DNA of 43,977 nt from Verrucomicrobiota bacterium (GTDB lineage Bacteria > Verrucomicrobiota > Verrucomicrobiia > Limisphaerales > J093), in the NCBI GenBank assembly GCA_016871715.1, contig VHCO01000035.1, forward strand, positions 1-43,977. The letters run 5' to 3'. The notes beneath the pieces are model-generated. The model did no database searches. It saw nothing but the letters and a program-made list of their open reading frames with translations, and was not told the DNA's origin. The position numbers and the translations under genes were made by a program. Positions 8,423 to 16,384 of the stretch are shown here, in pieces. Each line of letters opens with the position of its first letter. Position 1 is the first letter of the stretch.

Positions 8423-9610
8423 GTCCCCAACCGTCAGAGCCACCAACTCCGACTCGGGGCGCAACGCCAACTCCGGCGCACGCACACCACCGACGTAGGT
8501 CGTGAGGGTCACGTGCCCAGCAGGAGCGCGGTTCGGGAACAGGGACGAGGAGAACAGCGTGCCCAGGATGCGAAAGCGCTCGATGGCCGGCACCAGCATG
8601 CCAAAGCCGTCGAGTGGATGCGGCACGTCCTCACGCCGGAAGCCCAAGACGACACTGGCCACGGGTGGGTAGTAGATCTCCCGCAACGGCCGCAGGCTCA
8701 ACCCCGCAGCGGTCTCGAACTGGATGTCCGCGAGTTTGTACGCCGGCGCCGCCAAGAGCACTGCGGCGTGGGTGATCGAGGTTTCTCCGCCGCCCAGCCG
8801 AACCGTTACCCGCCACACCCCGTCGGCCTGGGCCAACCCCAGGACCGGCGCTTCGAGGCGAACCGCCGCACCCAGCCTGGCACGCAACGTGTCGGTGAGC
8901 ACCTGCAGCCCCTCGTCGAACGAGACCTTCTTCGCTTCCTGCTTCGAGACCTCACCGCGGCGCTTGCGCTCCTTGGCCCCGAGGATTTGACCCAGGATCA
9001 GGGAACCGTACCGCTGCTCGAGGGCCTGGAGTTTGGGGAAACCGTGCGTGACGGAAAGGCGCGCCGGATCCCCGGCGTAGATGCCGGCGATCATCGGGTT
9101 GATGGCGTAATCGAGCCACTCCTGGCCAAGCCGTCGCAACACGAACTGCGCCACGCTCTCCTCCCGGTCCGCCGGCGCGCGCCCAACGAACGGCTCTCGC
9201 AACAGCCGCAGCTTGGCGCCCAAAGAAAACAGCTCCGTCCCGAAAAACTTCAGCGGCGAGGCAGGCAAACTTACTGGGCGCCCACCGCGTACCAAGTACC
9301 GGTTCTCCGCCTTCGGATCCGAATACAAGCGGCGCGGCTCGAGTCCAGCGTCCCGGATGAGCCCGACGATCTTAGGCGAGGTTTCGAGGATCGAGTTGGG
9401 ACCGAACTCGGCCAGGTAACCGTCGCGGCGCAGCGAGCGGATGACCCCGCCCACCTCCCCAGTCGCTTCGTAGACGGTCACGGGGACGCCCTGTTGGGCG
9501 AGCCGAAACGCCGCCGTCAAACCCGTGATGCCAGCCCCCACCACTGCCACCGATCCTTGGGCCGGGTCGGCGCGGCCCCCTCGGTTTGCCCCAGGCGTAC
9601 TCATCGGCAT
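8174..9610 (-). CDS. hemG: Oxygen-dependent protoporphyrinogen oxidase (HemG/HemY type)
   Basis: 478 residues, the usual size for this FAD enzyme, which oxidises protoporphyrinogen IX (or coproporphyrinogen III in the coproporphyrin branch) in haem synthesis. The N-terminal dinucleotide-binding motif is VAVVGAGITGLTAAFRLAQQ (about residues 21-40), followed by GEVGGVIRS and the GPNSI segment. The C-terminal FAD contact region reads GLFLAGHYRNGISLGDSIVA. The start at 9610 or at the ATG two codons later are equally plausible. It lies 10 bp downstream of the iolG-like gene on the same strand, so the two are probably co-transcribed, although the pathways are unrelated. Its 3' end overlaps the converging gene at 7670-8422 by about 250 bp. 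Confidence 0.93.
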   Translation of the reverse strand: MPMSTPGANRGGRADPAQGSVAVVGAGITGLTAAFRLAQQGVPVTVYEATGEVGGVIRSLRRDGYLAEFGPNSILETSPKIVGLIRDAGLEPRRLYSDPKAENRYLVRGGRPVSLPASPLKFFGTELFSLGAKLRLLREPFVGRAPADREESVAQFVLRRLGQEWLDYAINPMIAGIYAGDPARLSVTHGFPKLQALEQRYGSLILGQILGAKERKRRGEVSKQEAKKVSFDEGLQVLTDTLRARLGAAVRLEAPVLGLAQADGVWRVTVRLGGGETSITHAAVLLAAPAYKLADIQFETAAGLSLRPLREIYYPPVASVVLGFRREDVPHPLDGFGMLVPAIERFRILGTLFSSSLFPNRAPAGHVTLTTYVGGVRAPELALRPESELVALTVGDLRAILGVRGEPTFAHCVLYPQAIPQYEVGYGRFKAAMDQLEAKAPGLFLAGHYRNGISLGDSIVAGHDVAERMVTLVRPRDP

Positions 9611-9620
9611 GCCGAGAAGG

Positions 9621-10640
9621 TTAGCCTATCTCCGCCAACCGGACAGGGCGATTCTCGGCCCACGACCGGCGCGCGGCGTGGGCCATGACGACCGGCAAGC
9701 GGCCTTCGGCACCCGAGAGGGGCGACGGTCGCTCTTCGAGTATCGCCTCGAAGAATGCCTGCAACTCGGCGACGAAGCTCTCCGCATACCGTTCCAGGAA
9801 GAAATGCAGCGGGCGATCGCGGTAGATGGTCGCCTGGCCCTGGATCAGGGCGTTGTTGGGGTAGCAGTTGTCGGCCAAGATGCTGCCGCCGCTGCCGAAC
9901 ACCTCGACCCGTTGGTCATAGCCGTACACCGCCTGGCGGCAGTTCTCGATCGTCCCGGTCACACCGTTAGCGAACTTCAGCACCACCAGCGCCGTGTCCA
10001 GGTCGCCTGCCTCTCCGATCGCCGGATCGACCCGCACGCCGCCCGTGGCATAGACCTCCTCGACTTCCGCGCCCACCAGGAACCGGGCCATGTCGAAATC
10101 GTGAATGGTCATGTCCAGGAACAAGCCGCCCGATTTGCGGATGTAGTCGAGCGGGGGCGGGCCGGGGTCGCGACTGGCGATGCGGACCTGGTGCGGCGTG
10201 CCGATCTCGCCTGAAGTCACCGCCTGCCGCACCCGCTGGAAGTTGGCGTCGAACCGGCGATTGAACCCAACCTGCATCAGGACCCCTGCGCGGTCCACGG
10301 CAGCGAGCGCCCGATCGATTCGCCCTAGGTCGGCGTCGATCGGTTTCTCGCAGAAGATGTGTTTCCCGGCCGCCGCCGCCGCCTCGATGATTTCCGTGTG
10401 GGTGTCGGTCGAGCTGCAAATCAACACAGCTTGAACGTCCGGATGCTCGACCAACTGGCGATAGTCGGTAGTCCAATCGGGTAGCTCGAGCCGCCGCGCG
10501 CAGTCGCGGGCCGCCGACTCGACCAGGTCGCCGATCATCCGCAGGCGCGCCTGGGGCAGGCGCCGACAAAGGTTCTCGGCGTGCAACCGCCCAATGCGGC
10601 CCGCCCCGACGATTCCCACATTCAAACCGCGTTCAGCCAT
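9621..10640 (-). CDS. iolG: Inositol 2-dehydrogenase / Gfo-Idh-MocA family oxidoreductase
   Basis: 339 residues from the ATG at 10640. The N-terminal Rossmann motif is NVGIVGAGRIGRLHAENL (residues 7-24). The family's CEKP motif with the catalytic Lys is at 97-100, and the GGLFLDMTIHDFDMARFL segment (171-188) carries the Asp/His of the active site as in IolG. Gfo/Idh/MocA enzymes oxidise sugars or inositols with NAD(P); the close fit to IolG-like sequences suggests myo-inositol to 2-keto-myo-inositol, but no other iol genes are nearby, so the substrate is inferred. The frame is open to 10736; the extra residues are encoded by a repeat (10671 onward) and are excluded. hemG follows after 10 bp. 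Confidence 0.9.
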   Translation of the reverse strand: MAERGLNVGIVGAGRIGRLHAENLCRRLPQARLRMIGDLVESAARDCARRLELPDWTTDYRQLVEHPDVQAVLICSSTDTHTEIIEAAAAAGKHIFCEKPIDADLGRIDRALAAVDRAGVLMQVGFNRRFDANFQRVRQAVTSGEIGTPHQVRIASRDPGPPPLDYIRKSGGLFLDMTIHDFDMARFLVGAEVEEVYATGGVRVDPAIGEAGDLDTALVVLKFANGVTGTIENCRQAVYGYDQRVEVFGSGGSILADNCYPNNALIQGQATIYRDRPLHFFLERYAESFVAELQAFFEAILEERPSPLSGAEGRLPVVMAHAARRSWAENRPVRLAEIG

Positions 10641-10670
10641 AAGCGTTGTCCCGCTCAAGATGCGCCGTTC

Positions 10671-10843
10671 GCGCGCCCTTGTCACGGGCGAAGGCGCGCG
10701 CGCGGGCCGCCGCCGCCGCCCCTCGAACAGCGGCACTCGCCAGAGTGCCGCTACGCCGCTCCAGTCGCCGTGAGTCGGTTTAGAGCGCGCATTTCGTCCG
10801 TTTTAGCAAGCAGTCCCGGCCATCCCTGCCTCGGCCGCCGCGC
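10671..10843 (+). repeat. Direct repeat copy 1, left of the efflux operon
   Basis: Bases 10671-10820 align without gaps to 17751-17900 with 14 differences (about 91% identity), and similarity continues to about 10843. The repeat contains a small hairpin CGGCACTC-GCCA-GAGTGCCG and a conserved TTTAGAGCGCGCATTTCGTC segment. After an insertion of the MITE-like element the repeat appears to resume at 10999-11011 (AGCGGATTCAGGT, also at 17923-17935). It lies upstream of iolG, divergent from the efflux genes. Confidence 0.85.
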
Positions 10844-10851
10844 CAAACAGA

Positions 10852-10982
10852 CCCGAATCCTTAGCGAGGTGCTCGAGGGCTGCCATCGCGGGTGACATCC
10901 GGCAGGCTCCCTGTGGGGCGCGGATCGTCAGATCCGCTTGCCGGACGTGACCGTCCGCGCTCCGCCTCGCTAAGGATTCGGG
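10852..10982. mobile_element. Full-length MITE-like element, 131 bp, with 8-bp target duplication
   Basis: The ends are perfect 18-bp inverted repeats, CCCGAATCCTTAGCGAGG on the left and its reverse complement on the right. The element is flanked on both sides by CAAACAGA (10844-10851 and 10983-10990), an 8-bp target site duplication. It has no coding capacity. The interior matches, in reverse orientation, the element at 35099-35235 over nearly its whole length (GAGGGCTGCCATCG, CAGGCTCC, GTGGGGCG and the GACCGTCCGCGCTCCGCCTC module). It is inserted in the first copy of the direct repeat that flanks the efflux operon. The transposase that would move it is not in this window. Confidence 0.88.
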
Positions 10983-11058
10983 CAAACAGATTGAGCCCAG
11001 CGGATTCAGGTTGGCAAGGTCGGCTACAGCGGCTAGCTTCCGGGGCCGCGAATTTCCT

Positions 11059-11520
11059 ATGAACGGGCTGAGCAGAGAACGGGTGGCGCGTTGGCGCAAG
11101 CGGACGCACCGCATGGCGCCTGTAGCGCTGCGGTTTAGCCTGGTCTTGGGCCTGGTCTTCTGCATGGCCTACAACCCGCTCCACCTGCGCCTGGAGCCAC
11201 ATTCCGATGGGTCGGACCAGGACGCGGGCACCGGACCTACTCCCCCCGGCCACATGGTCGCCCGTGACCAACAGCGGGGCAACGACCACCATGAGCCCCA
11301 TCCAGCCGCGCAGCACAAGCTCACGGTGACACCGCCCGCGCGAGCTCTGTTCGCCGCGGTCATGCCCCTCCAGACGCTCGAGTGGGTCGAGATCGACGTA
11401 GCCCACGCACCGTCGCGGCTCATCGCTTTCTCAGGGCTCTCGCCTCCGGAACTGCCGCGCAGTTGGCAGTTCATCTTCCGCGCGGCGTTACCCGTCCGCG
11501 CACCTTCCTTGCTTTCCTAA
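11059..11520 (+). CDS. Small His-rich membrane/periplasmic protein leading an efflux operon
   Basis: 153 residues from the ATG at 11059 (MNGLSRERVARWRKRTHRMA), a basic N-terminus followed by a hydrophobic segment (VALRFSLVLGLVFCMAYNPL) that could be a signal anchor. The central part is rich in His, Asp and Pro (GNDHHEPHPAAQHK) and would suit weak metal binding in the periplasm. The C-terminus (SPPELPRSWQFIFRAALPVR) looks like a conserved tail. The adaptor, pump and channel genes follow on the same strand. A role in metal sensing or delivery to the efflux system is inferred from the context only; I do not recognise a named family. The frame is also open to 11011. Confidence 0.6.
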   Translation: MNGLSRERVARWRKRTHRMAPVALRFSLVLGLVFCMAYNPLHLRLEPHSDGSDQDAGTGPTPPGHMVARDQQRGNDHHEPHPAAQHKLTVTPPARALFAAVMPLQTLEWVEIDVAHAPSRLIAFSGLSPPELPRSWQFIFRAALPVRAPSLLS

Positions 11521-11668
11521 GCGTCCTTTCCGGACCGGCTAGGGCGTCGGTTAAACTCCGGCTCCACCTGACCGTTCCCTCCCTCTCTCTGGATTGACGG
11601 CCGCGTTGTGCGCTTCCGCGGCAGCCCTCGTGGGTGACCCTTTGAAGCGCGAGGAAAGCCTTTTGGAT

Positions 11669-13282
11669 ATGAAGATGAACTGTATGCGAGAGTGCGCCGG
11701 CCTGTTGGCGGCGGGGGCGGTGCTCAGCGCGTCGAGCGGGTGTTCCTCCCACAACCACGGGAGCACAGGCGGACGTGCCGACTCCGCCCATGACCACGAA
11801 CCCAAGACCGCCCAAATCACCGTGTTTGGTCAGCGGCACGAGGTGTTTGCAGAACACCGGTTGGCGGTGGCGGGGACCCCGACCAAGTTCGTCACGCACG
11901 TGACGGATTTGAAGACGCTCGAACCTCGCCGGGAAGGCCCGGTGCGGTTCGTGCTGCGGCGGAGCCAGGAGGCGCCCGTTGAACAGACGGAGAAAGCCCC
12001 CTCGCGGGCCGGCATCTACGAAGCCATGCTCACCTTCCCGAAAGCCGGGGAATGGAGCGTGTGGCTGGTGGTGCCTACTGAGGGCGGGGAGGCAACCGTC
12101 GCGTTTCCGCCCATCCAGGTCTACCCCGACGACCACGAGGCCGCCCACGCAGAGACTCCGGCGGCGCCCGAAGGGATCAGCTTCCTGAAGGAACAGCAAT
12201 GGAAGGTGTTGGCGGGCACCGCGCCGGTGACAAAGCGGCGGCTGGTCGAGCAACTGCGGCTGCCCGCGCTGGTGACAGCGCGGCCAGGCGCCCTGGCTCA
12301 AGTGACACCCCCCGTGGCGGGGCGCCTCTTGCTGCCTGCGGGCAAGTCCATGCCGCTGGTCGGGGACAAGGTGGCAGCAGGCCAGGTGCTGGCGCTGGTT
12401 CAACCGTCGTTTTCGGAAGTGGGAGCGCGCTTTGTGGAAGCGGAGAGCGAGGCCGTGCGCTCCAAACTGGCACTGGAACAAGCGGAACTGGCCTGGCAAC
12501 GGATCCAGAAACTGGCCCAGGCCGAGGCCAAGTCCGCGCGTGAGTTGCAGGAAGCGGAGTTTGCGCTGAAGACCGCACAGGCCAAGTATGATGCGGCACG
12601 GTCCTTGCAGGCCACTTACCGGCAGGCGAGTGCCAACTTAAACGGCGATACGGCCCGTCCCGGGCAACCGGCCATCGAACTGCCTTCACCGATTGCTGGG
12701 ACCGTCATCCGCCAGTCCGGCGTCGCGGTGGGCGAGCACATCGTGGCGGATCAAGCCGTGTTCACTGTGCTGGACGCGAGCCGCGTATTCATTGAAGCGC
12801 ACGTGCCGGAAGCGAGCGTCCAGCGACTGGGCGCGACCCATGCGGCGAGTTACGAAGTGCCGGGCGAACCGGGGCGGTTCGCTCCCCTGACGGACGAGGG
12901 CGTCGGGCGGCTGGTGTTCCTGGGCATCCAGGTGGACGCGGCGACGCGGACGGTGCCGTTGGTTTACGAGACCACGAATTCGGAAAGCCGTCTGCGCGTG
13001 GGACAGTCGGTGAATCTGTGGGTGGAGACGGCGCGAGCGGAAGAGACGCTGGCCATCCCCAGTTCGGCGATTGTCGAGGAAGACGGGCGGCCCATCGGCT
13101 TCGTGCAGGTGGGGGGCGAAACCTTCCAGAAGCGCGACCTGACCCTCGGCATCCGGGATGGGCATTGGGTGCAGGTGCTGGCTGGCATCGCGGAAGGCGA
13201 GCGGGTGGTCACCCAGGGAGCATATGCGGTCCGGCTGGCGTCGGTGTCGAGCGCGATACCCGCACATGGGCATGTGCATTAG
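11669..13282 (+). CDS. RND efflux periplasmic adaptor lipoprotein (CusB/CzcB-like)
   Basis: About 537 residues from the ATG at 11669, with GAGGAA 13 bp upstream as a possible ribosome site. The N-terminus is a lipoprotein signal ending in a lipobox-like SASSGC, followed by His-rich SSHNHG and HDHE. Residues about 60-165 form an extra beta domain (FVTHVTDLKTLEPRREGPVR, AGEWSVWLVVPTEGG) resembling YtkA-like domains. Then come the adaptor core: barrel-lipoyl parts (VTPPVAGRLLLPAGKSMPLV), a helical hairpin (VEAESEAVRSKLALEQAELA to ARSLQATYRQA), the second lipoyl half (LPSPIAGTVIRQSGVAVGEH) and the C-terminal barrel. It ends with HGHVH. It should link pump and outer-membrane channel. The pump gene starts 9 bp after the stop. 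Confidence 0.9.
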   Translation: MKMNCMRECAGLLAAGAVLSASSGCSSHNHGSTGGRADSAHDHEPKTAQITVFGQRHEVFAEHRLAVAGTPTKFVTHVTDLKTLEPRREGPVRFVLRRSQEAPVEQTEKAPSRAGIYEAMLTFPKAGEWSVWLVVPTEGGEATVAFPPIQVYPDDHEAAHAETPAAPEGISFLKEQQWKVLAGTAPVTKRRLVEQLRLPALVTARPGALAQVTPPVAGRLLLPAGKSMPLVGDKVAAGQVLALVQPSFSEVGARFVEAESEAVRSKLALEQAELAWQRIQKLAQAEAKSARELQEAEFALKTAQAKYDAARSLQATYRQASANLNGDTARPGQPAIELPSPIAGTVIRQSGVAVGEHIVADQAVFTVLDASRVFIEAHVPEASVQRLGATHAASYEVPGEPGRFAPLTDEGVGRLVFLGIQVDAATRTVPLVYETTNSESRLRVGQSVNLWVETARAEETLAIPSSAIVEEDGRPIGFVQVGGETFQKRDLTLGIRDGHWVQVLAGIAEGERVVTQGAYAVRLASVSSAIPAHGHVH

Positions 13283-13291
13283 GAGCCAGCC

Positions 13292-16200
13292 ATGATTGAC
13301 GCCCTCATCGGTTGGTCGCTGCGCAACCGCGCGGCGGTACTCACGATGGCTGCGCTGTTGCTGGTCATCGGCGGCTACACCGCCATGAACATGCCGGTGG
13401 ACGTGTTTCCCGATCTCACGGCGCCCACCGTCACGGTCATCACCGAGGCCAAAGGCATGGCCCCCGCCGAGGTCGAGACCCAGGTGACGTTCCCGATCGA
13501 AGCGGCGGTGAACGGCGCTTCGGGCGTGCGCCGGGTGCGCTCGGCCACGGCCGTGGGACTCTCCATCGTCTGGATCGAGTTCGATTGGGGCACGGACATC
13601 TACGCCGCACGGCAAATCGTCAGCGAAAAGGTGAACGTGGCGGCGAGCGAGCTGCCGCCGGAAGTCGACCGGCCCGTTCTGGCGCCGGTGTCCTCGATCA
13701 TGGGCGAAATCCTCTTCCTCTCGCTCACCTCGGACCAACACACCCCCATCGAACTCCGCACCACGGCCGACACGGTGATCCGCCGGCGCATCCTCTCGGT
13801 GCCCGGCGTGTCGCAGGTGACGCCCATCGGCGGCGGCGTGAAACAATTCCAGGTGCTGCTTCCCCCGGCGAAGCTGCTGGCGCACCGCGTTTCGCTGAGC
13901 CAGGTGACGCGGGCGCTGGAGGAAGGCAACGAGAACGTCTCGGCCGGCTTTCTCAACGAACGGAGCGCCGAATGGCTGATCACCGGCGTCGGCCGGGTCC
14001 GCTCGCTCGAGGACATTGGCGAGACGGTCGTCGTAGCGCGGGACGGAGTGCCCACCCAAGTCGCGGACCTCGGCGCGGTGGTCATCGGCGAAGAGCCCAA
14101 GCGCGGCGAAGGTTCGACGCGCGGGCAGCCCGCCGTGATCCTCGGCATCCAGAAACAACCGGGCGCGAACACCCTGAAACTCACCCAGGAACTCGACGCC
14201 GTGCTGGACGACATCGCCGCGAAGCTGCCGGCCGGCATGGCGATCGACCGGCACATCTTCCGGCAGGCGGACTTCATCGAGGTGGCGATCCAGAATATCA
14301 TGGCGGCGCTCCGTGACGGCGGTTTGCTCGTGGTGGCCATCGTGCTGCTCTTCCTGGCCAACATCCGCGCCACCTTCATCACGCTCACCGCCATCCCGCT
14401 CTCCCTTGGCGTGACGGTGCTGGTGATGAAGGCCTTTGGCGCGACCATGAACACGATGACACTCGGCGGCATGGCCATCGCCATCGGCGCTCTGGTGGAC
14501 GACGCGGTGATCCTGGTGGAAAACGTCTTCCGGCGGTTGCGCTTGAACACGCTTCAGCCCGAGGGCCAGCGCCACCCGGCCACCCACGTCGTGTTTGCCG
14601 CGAGCATCGAGATTCAAAAGTCCATCGTCTTTGCCACCCTCATCATCGGGCTGGTGTTTCTGCCCATCTTCTTCCTGAGCGGCGTCGAGGGCCGGTTGCT
14701 CAAGCCGCTAGGCGTCGCCTACATCGTGTCGCTGGGCGCTTCGCTCCTGGTGGCGCTCATGGTGTCCCCGGTCCTGTGCGATCGGCTGCTGCCCACCAGC
14801 CAAGCGGTGCTCACCGGGCAGGAGCCGAAAGTCGTGACCTGGCTCAAGTCCCACTACTCGACCATCCTGAACCCGGTCCTGAACCACCCGTGGCGCGTCA
14901 CGATTCCAGCCGCCGTGGCGCTGGTCTTGGCGCTCGGCTCGACCTTCGCTATGGGCCGCTCCTTCTTGCCGGAGTTCAACGAAGGCACACTGACGCTGAG
15001 CGCGGTCACGCTGCCGGGCACTTCCCTCGAACAGGCTAACGAATACGGCACGCTGATCGAACGCACGCTGCTTTCGCATCCGGAGGTGACCGGCGTGGCA
15101 CGCCGCCAAGGCCGCGCCGAACTGGACGAACACGCCCAGGGCGTCGAGTCGGCGGAGATTGACGTGTCGTTGAAGATGCAGCGGCGCTCTAAGGAGGAGT
15201 TCCTGGAGGCGTTGCGTCGGGATTTCTCGCTGATCCCCGGTCTGAACGTAATCATTGGCCAACCGATCTCACATCGTATTGACCACATGCTCTCCGGCAC
15301 ACGGGCGAACATCGCGGTGAAGATCTTCGGCGACAACCTCTATCAGTTGCGCCTGCTGGCCAACCGCGCGCGCCAGGAAATGGAGGCCGTGCCGGGCGTG
15401 GTGGACCTGTCCATCGAACAACAGACGGAGGTGCCGATCTTGCGGGCGCACTTCGACCGCAACGCCATCGCGCGCCACGGCCTGAGTGTGCGCCAAGTGG
15501 CCCAAACGATGGAGGCGGCCATCAAAGGCGTCACCGTTTCGCGCGTGTTGGAAGGGCGCAACTCCTTCGATCTGGTCGTGCGATTGACCGGACCGGAAGG
15601 CTGGCAGTTGGACAACCTCGGCGAACTGCTCGTGGACACTCCCGCCGGCGCGAGAGTGCCGCTCAGGAGTCTGGCGGACCTCCGCAAGGAAACCGGCCCG
15701 AACTATATCAGCCGCGAACAAGTCGAGAGAAAAATCGTGGTCATGTGCAACGCCGGCGGACGCGACGTGACCTCGATCGTGAACGACTGCAAGAAGGTCG
15801 TCGATCCGCTGGTGGCCGGCCTGCCCGGCTATCGGGTGGCCTACAGCGGCCAGTTCGAGAGCGCGGCGGAAGCCGGTCGCATCGTCGCCTTGCTGGGCAT
15901 CGCCGTGGTCCTCGGCATCGGTTTCCTGCTGCACCTGGCCTTTGGCTCCGGTCGGGACGCCGCGTTGGTGATGCTTAACCTCCCGCTGGCGCTGATCGGG
16001 GGAGTGGTCGGCGTCTTTGTTTCCGGTGGGGTGTTGAGCGTGGCGTCCCTCATCGGCTTCATCACCGTGTTCGGCATCGCCACACGCAACGGCATCATGC
16101 TCGTCTCCCACATCAAGCATTTGGCCGAGCACGAGGGCGTGACGGCTTTACGCGAGGCCGTGTTTCGCGGCGCCCTGGAGCGGCTGGCGCCAATCCTGAT

Positions 16201-16384
16201 GACCGCGCTGGCGGCGGGGTTGGCGTTGATTCCGCTGGCGCTCAGCGGGCACAAACCGGGCAGCGAGATTCAAACGCCGATGGCGATCGTCATTCTGTTC
16301 GGCCTGCTGAGTTCGATGCTGTTGAACATGATCGTCGTCCCGACGCTCTATTTGCGATTCGGACGCCCGGTGGCAGCGCAATGA
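13292..16384 (+). CDS. RND efflux pump permease, heavy-metal (CzcA/CusA) type
   Basis: 1030 residues, typical for HME-type RND pumps. It starts MIDALIGWSLRNRAAVLTMA with the first membrane helix, followed by PVDVFPDLTAPTVTVITEA, a hallmark of the CzcA/CusA group. The membrane-relay motif in TM4 is GALVDDAVILVENVFRRL, with D403, D404 and E410 as candidate proton-carrying residues; this is the DD...VEN form rather than the classical zinc or copper forms, so the substrate cannot be fixed. Two porter-domain halves and two sets of membrane helices are visible. The stop overlaps the start of the channel gene (ATGA). Upstream lies the adaptor with His-rich ends, which supports a metal cation as cargo. 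Confidence 0.92.
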   Translation: MIDALIGWSLRNRAAVLTMAALLLVIGGYTAMNMPVDVFPDLTAPTVTVITEAKGMAPAEVETQVTFPIEAAVNGASGVRRVRSATAVGLSIVWIEFDWGTDIYAARQIVSEKVNVAASELPPEVDRPVLAPVSSIMGEILFLSLTSDQHTPIELRTTADTVIRRRILSVPGVSQVTPIGGGVKQFQVLLPPAKLLAHRVSLSQVTRALEEGNENVSAGFLNERSAEWLITGVGRVRSLEDIGETVVVARDGVPTQVADLGAVVIGEEPKRGEGSTRGQPAVILGIQKQPGANTLKLTQELDAVLDDIAAKLPAGMAIDRHIFRQADFIEVAIQNIMAALRDGGLLVVAIVLLFLANIRATFITLTAIPLSLGVTVLVMKAFGATMNTMTLGGMAIAIGALVDDAVILVENVFRRLRLNTLQPEGQRHPATHVVFAASIEIQKSIVFATLIIGLVFLPIFFLSGVEGRLLKPLGVAYIVSLGASLLVALMVSPVLCDRLLPTSQAVLTGQEPKVVTWLKSHYSTILNPVLNHPWRVTIPAAVALVLALGSTFAMGRSFLPEFNEGTLTLSAVTLPGTSLEQANEYGTLIERTLLSHPEVTGVARRQGRAELDEHAQGVESAEIDVSLKMQRRSKEEFLEALRRDFSLIPGLNVIIGQPISHRIDHMLSGTRANIAVKIFGDNLYQLRLLANRARQEMEAVPGVVDLSIEQQTEVPILRAHFDRNAIARHGLSVRQVAQTMEAAIKGVTVSRVLEGRNSFDLVVRLTGPEGWQLDNLGELLVDTPAGARVPLRSLADLRKETGPNYISREQVERKIVVMCNAGGRDVTSIVNDCKKVVDPLVAGLPGYRVAYSGQFESAAEAGRIVALLGIAVVLGIGFLLHLAFGSGRDAALVMLNLPLALIGGVVGVFVSGGVLSVASLIGFITVFGIATRNGIMLVSHIKHLAEHEGVTALREAVFRGALERLAPILMTALAAGLALIPLALSGHKPGSEIQTPMAIVILFGLLSSMLLNMIVVPTLYLRFGRPVAAQ

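Noticed and set aside
10641..10736. Longer N-terminus for the inositol dehydrogenase-like protein
   Set aside because: The extension is encoded by the dispersed direct repeat and would put an Arg/Pro-rich stretch before the Rossmann fold; homologues start near the ATG at 10640.
12686..14617. A 643-codon open frame on the minus strand
   Set aside because: Antisense shadow of the adaptor and pump genes, with His/Arg/Asp-rich low-quality protein and no signal or motif.
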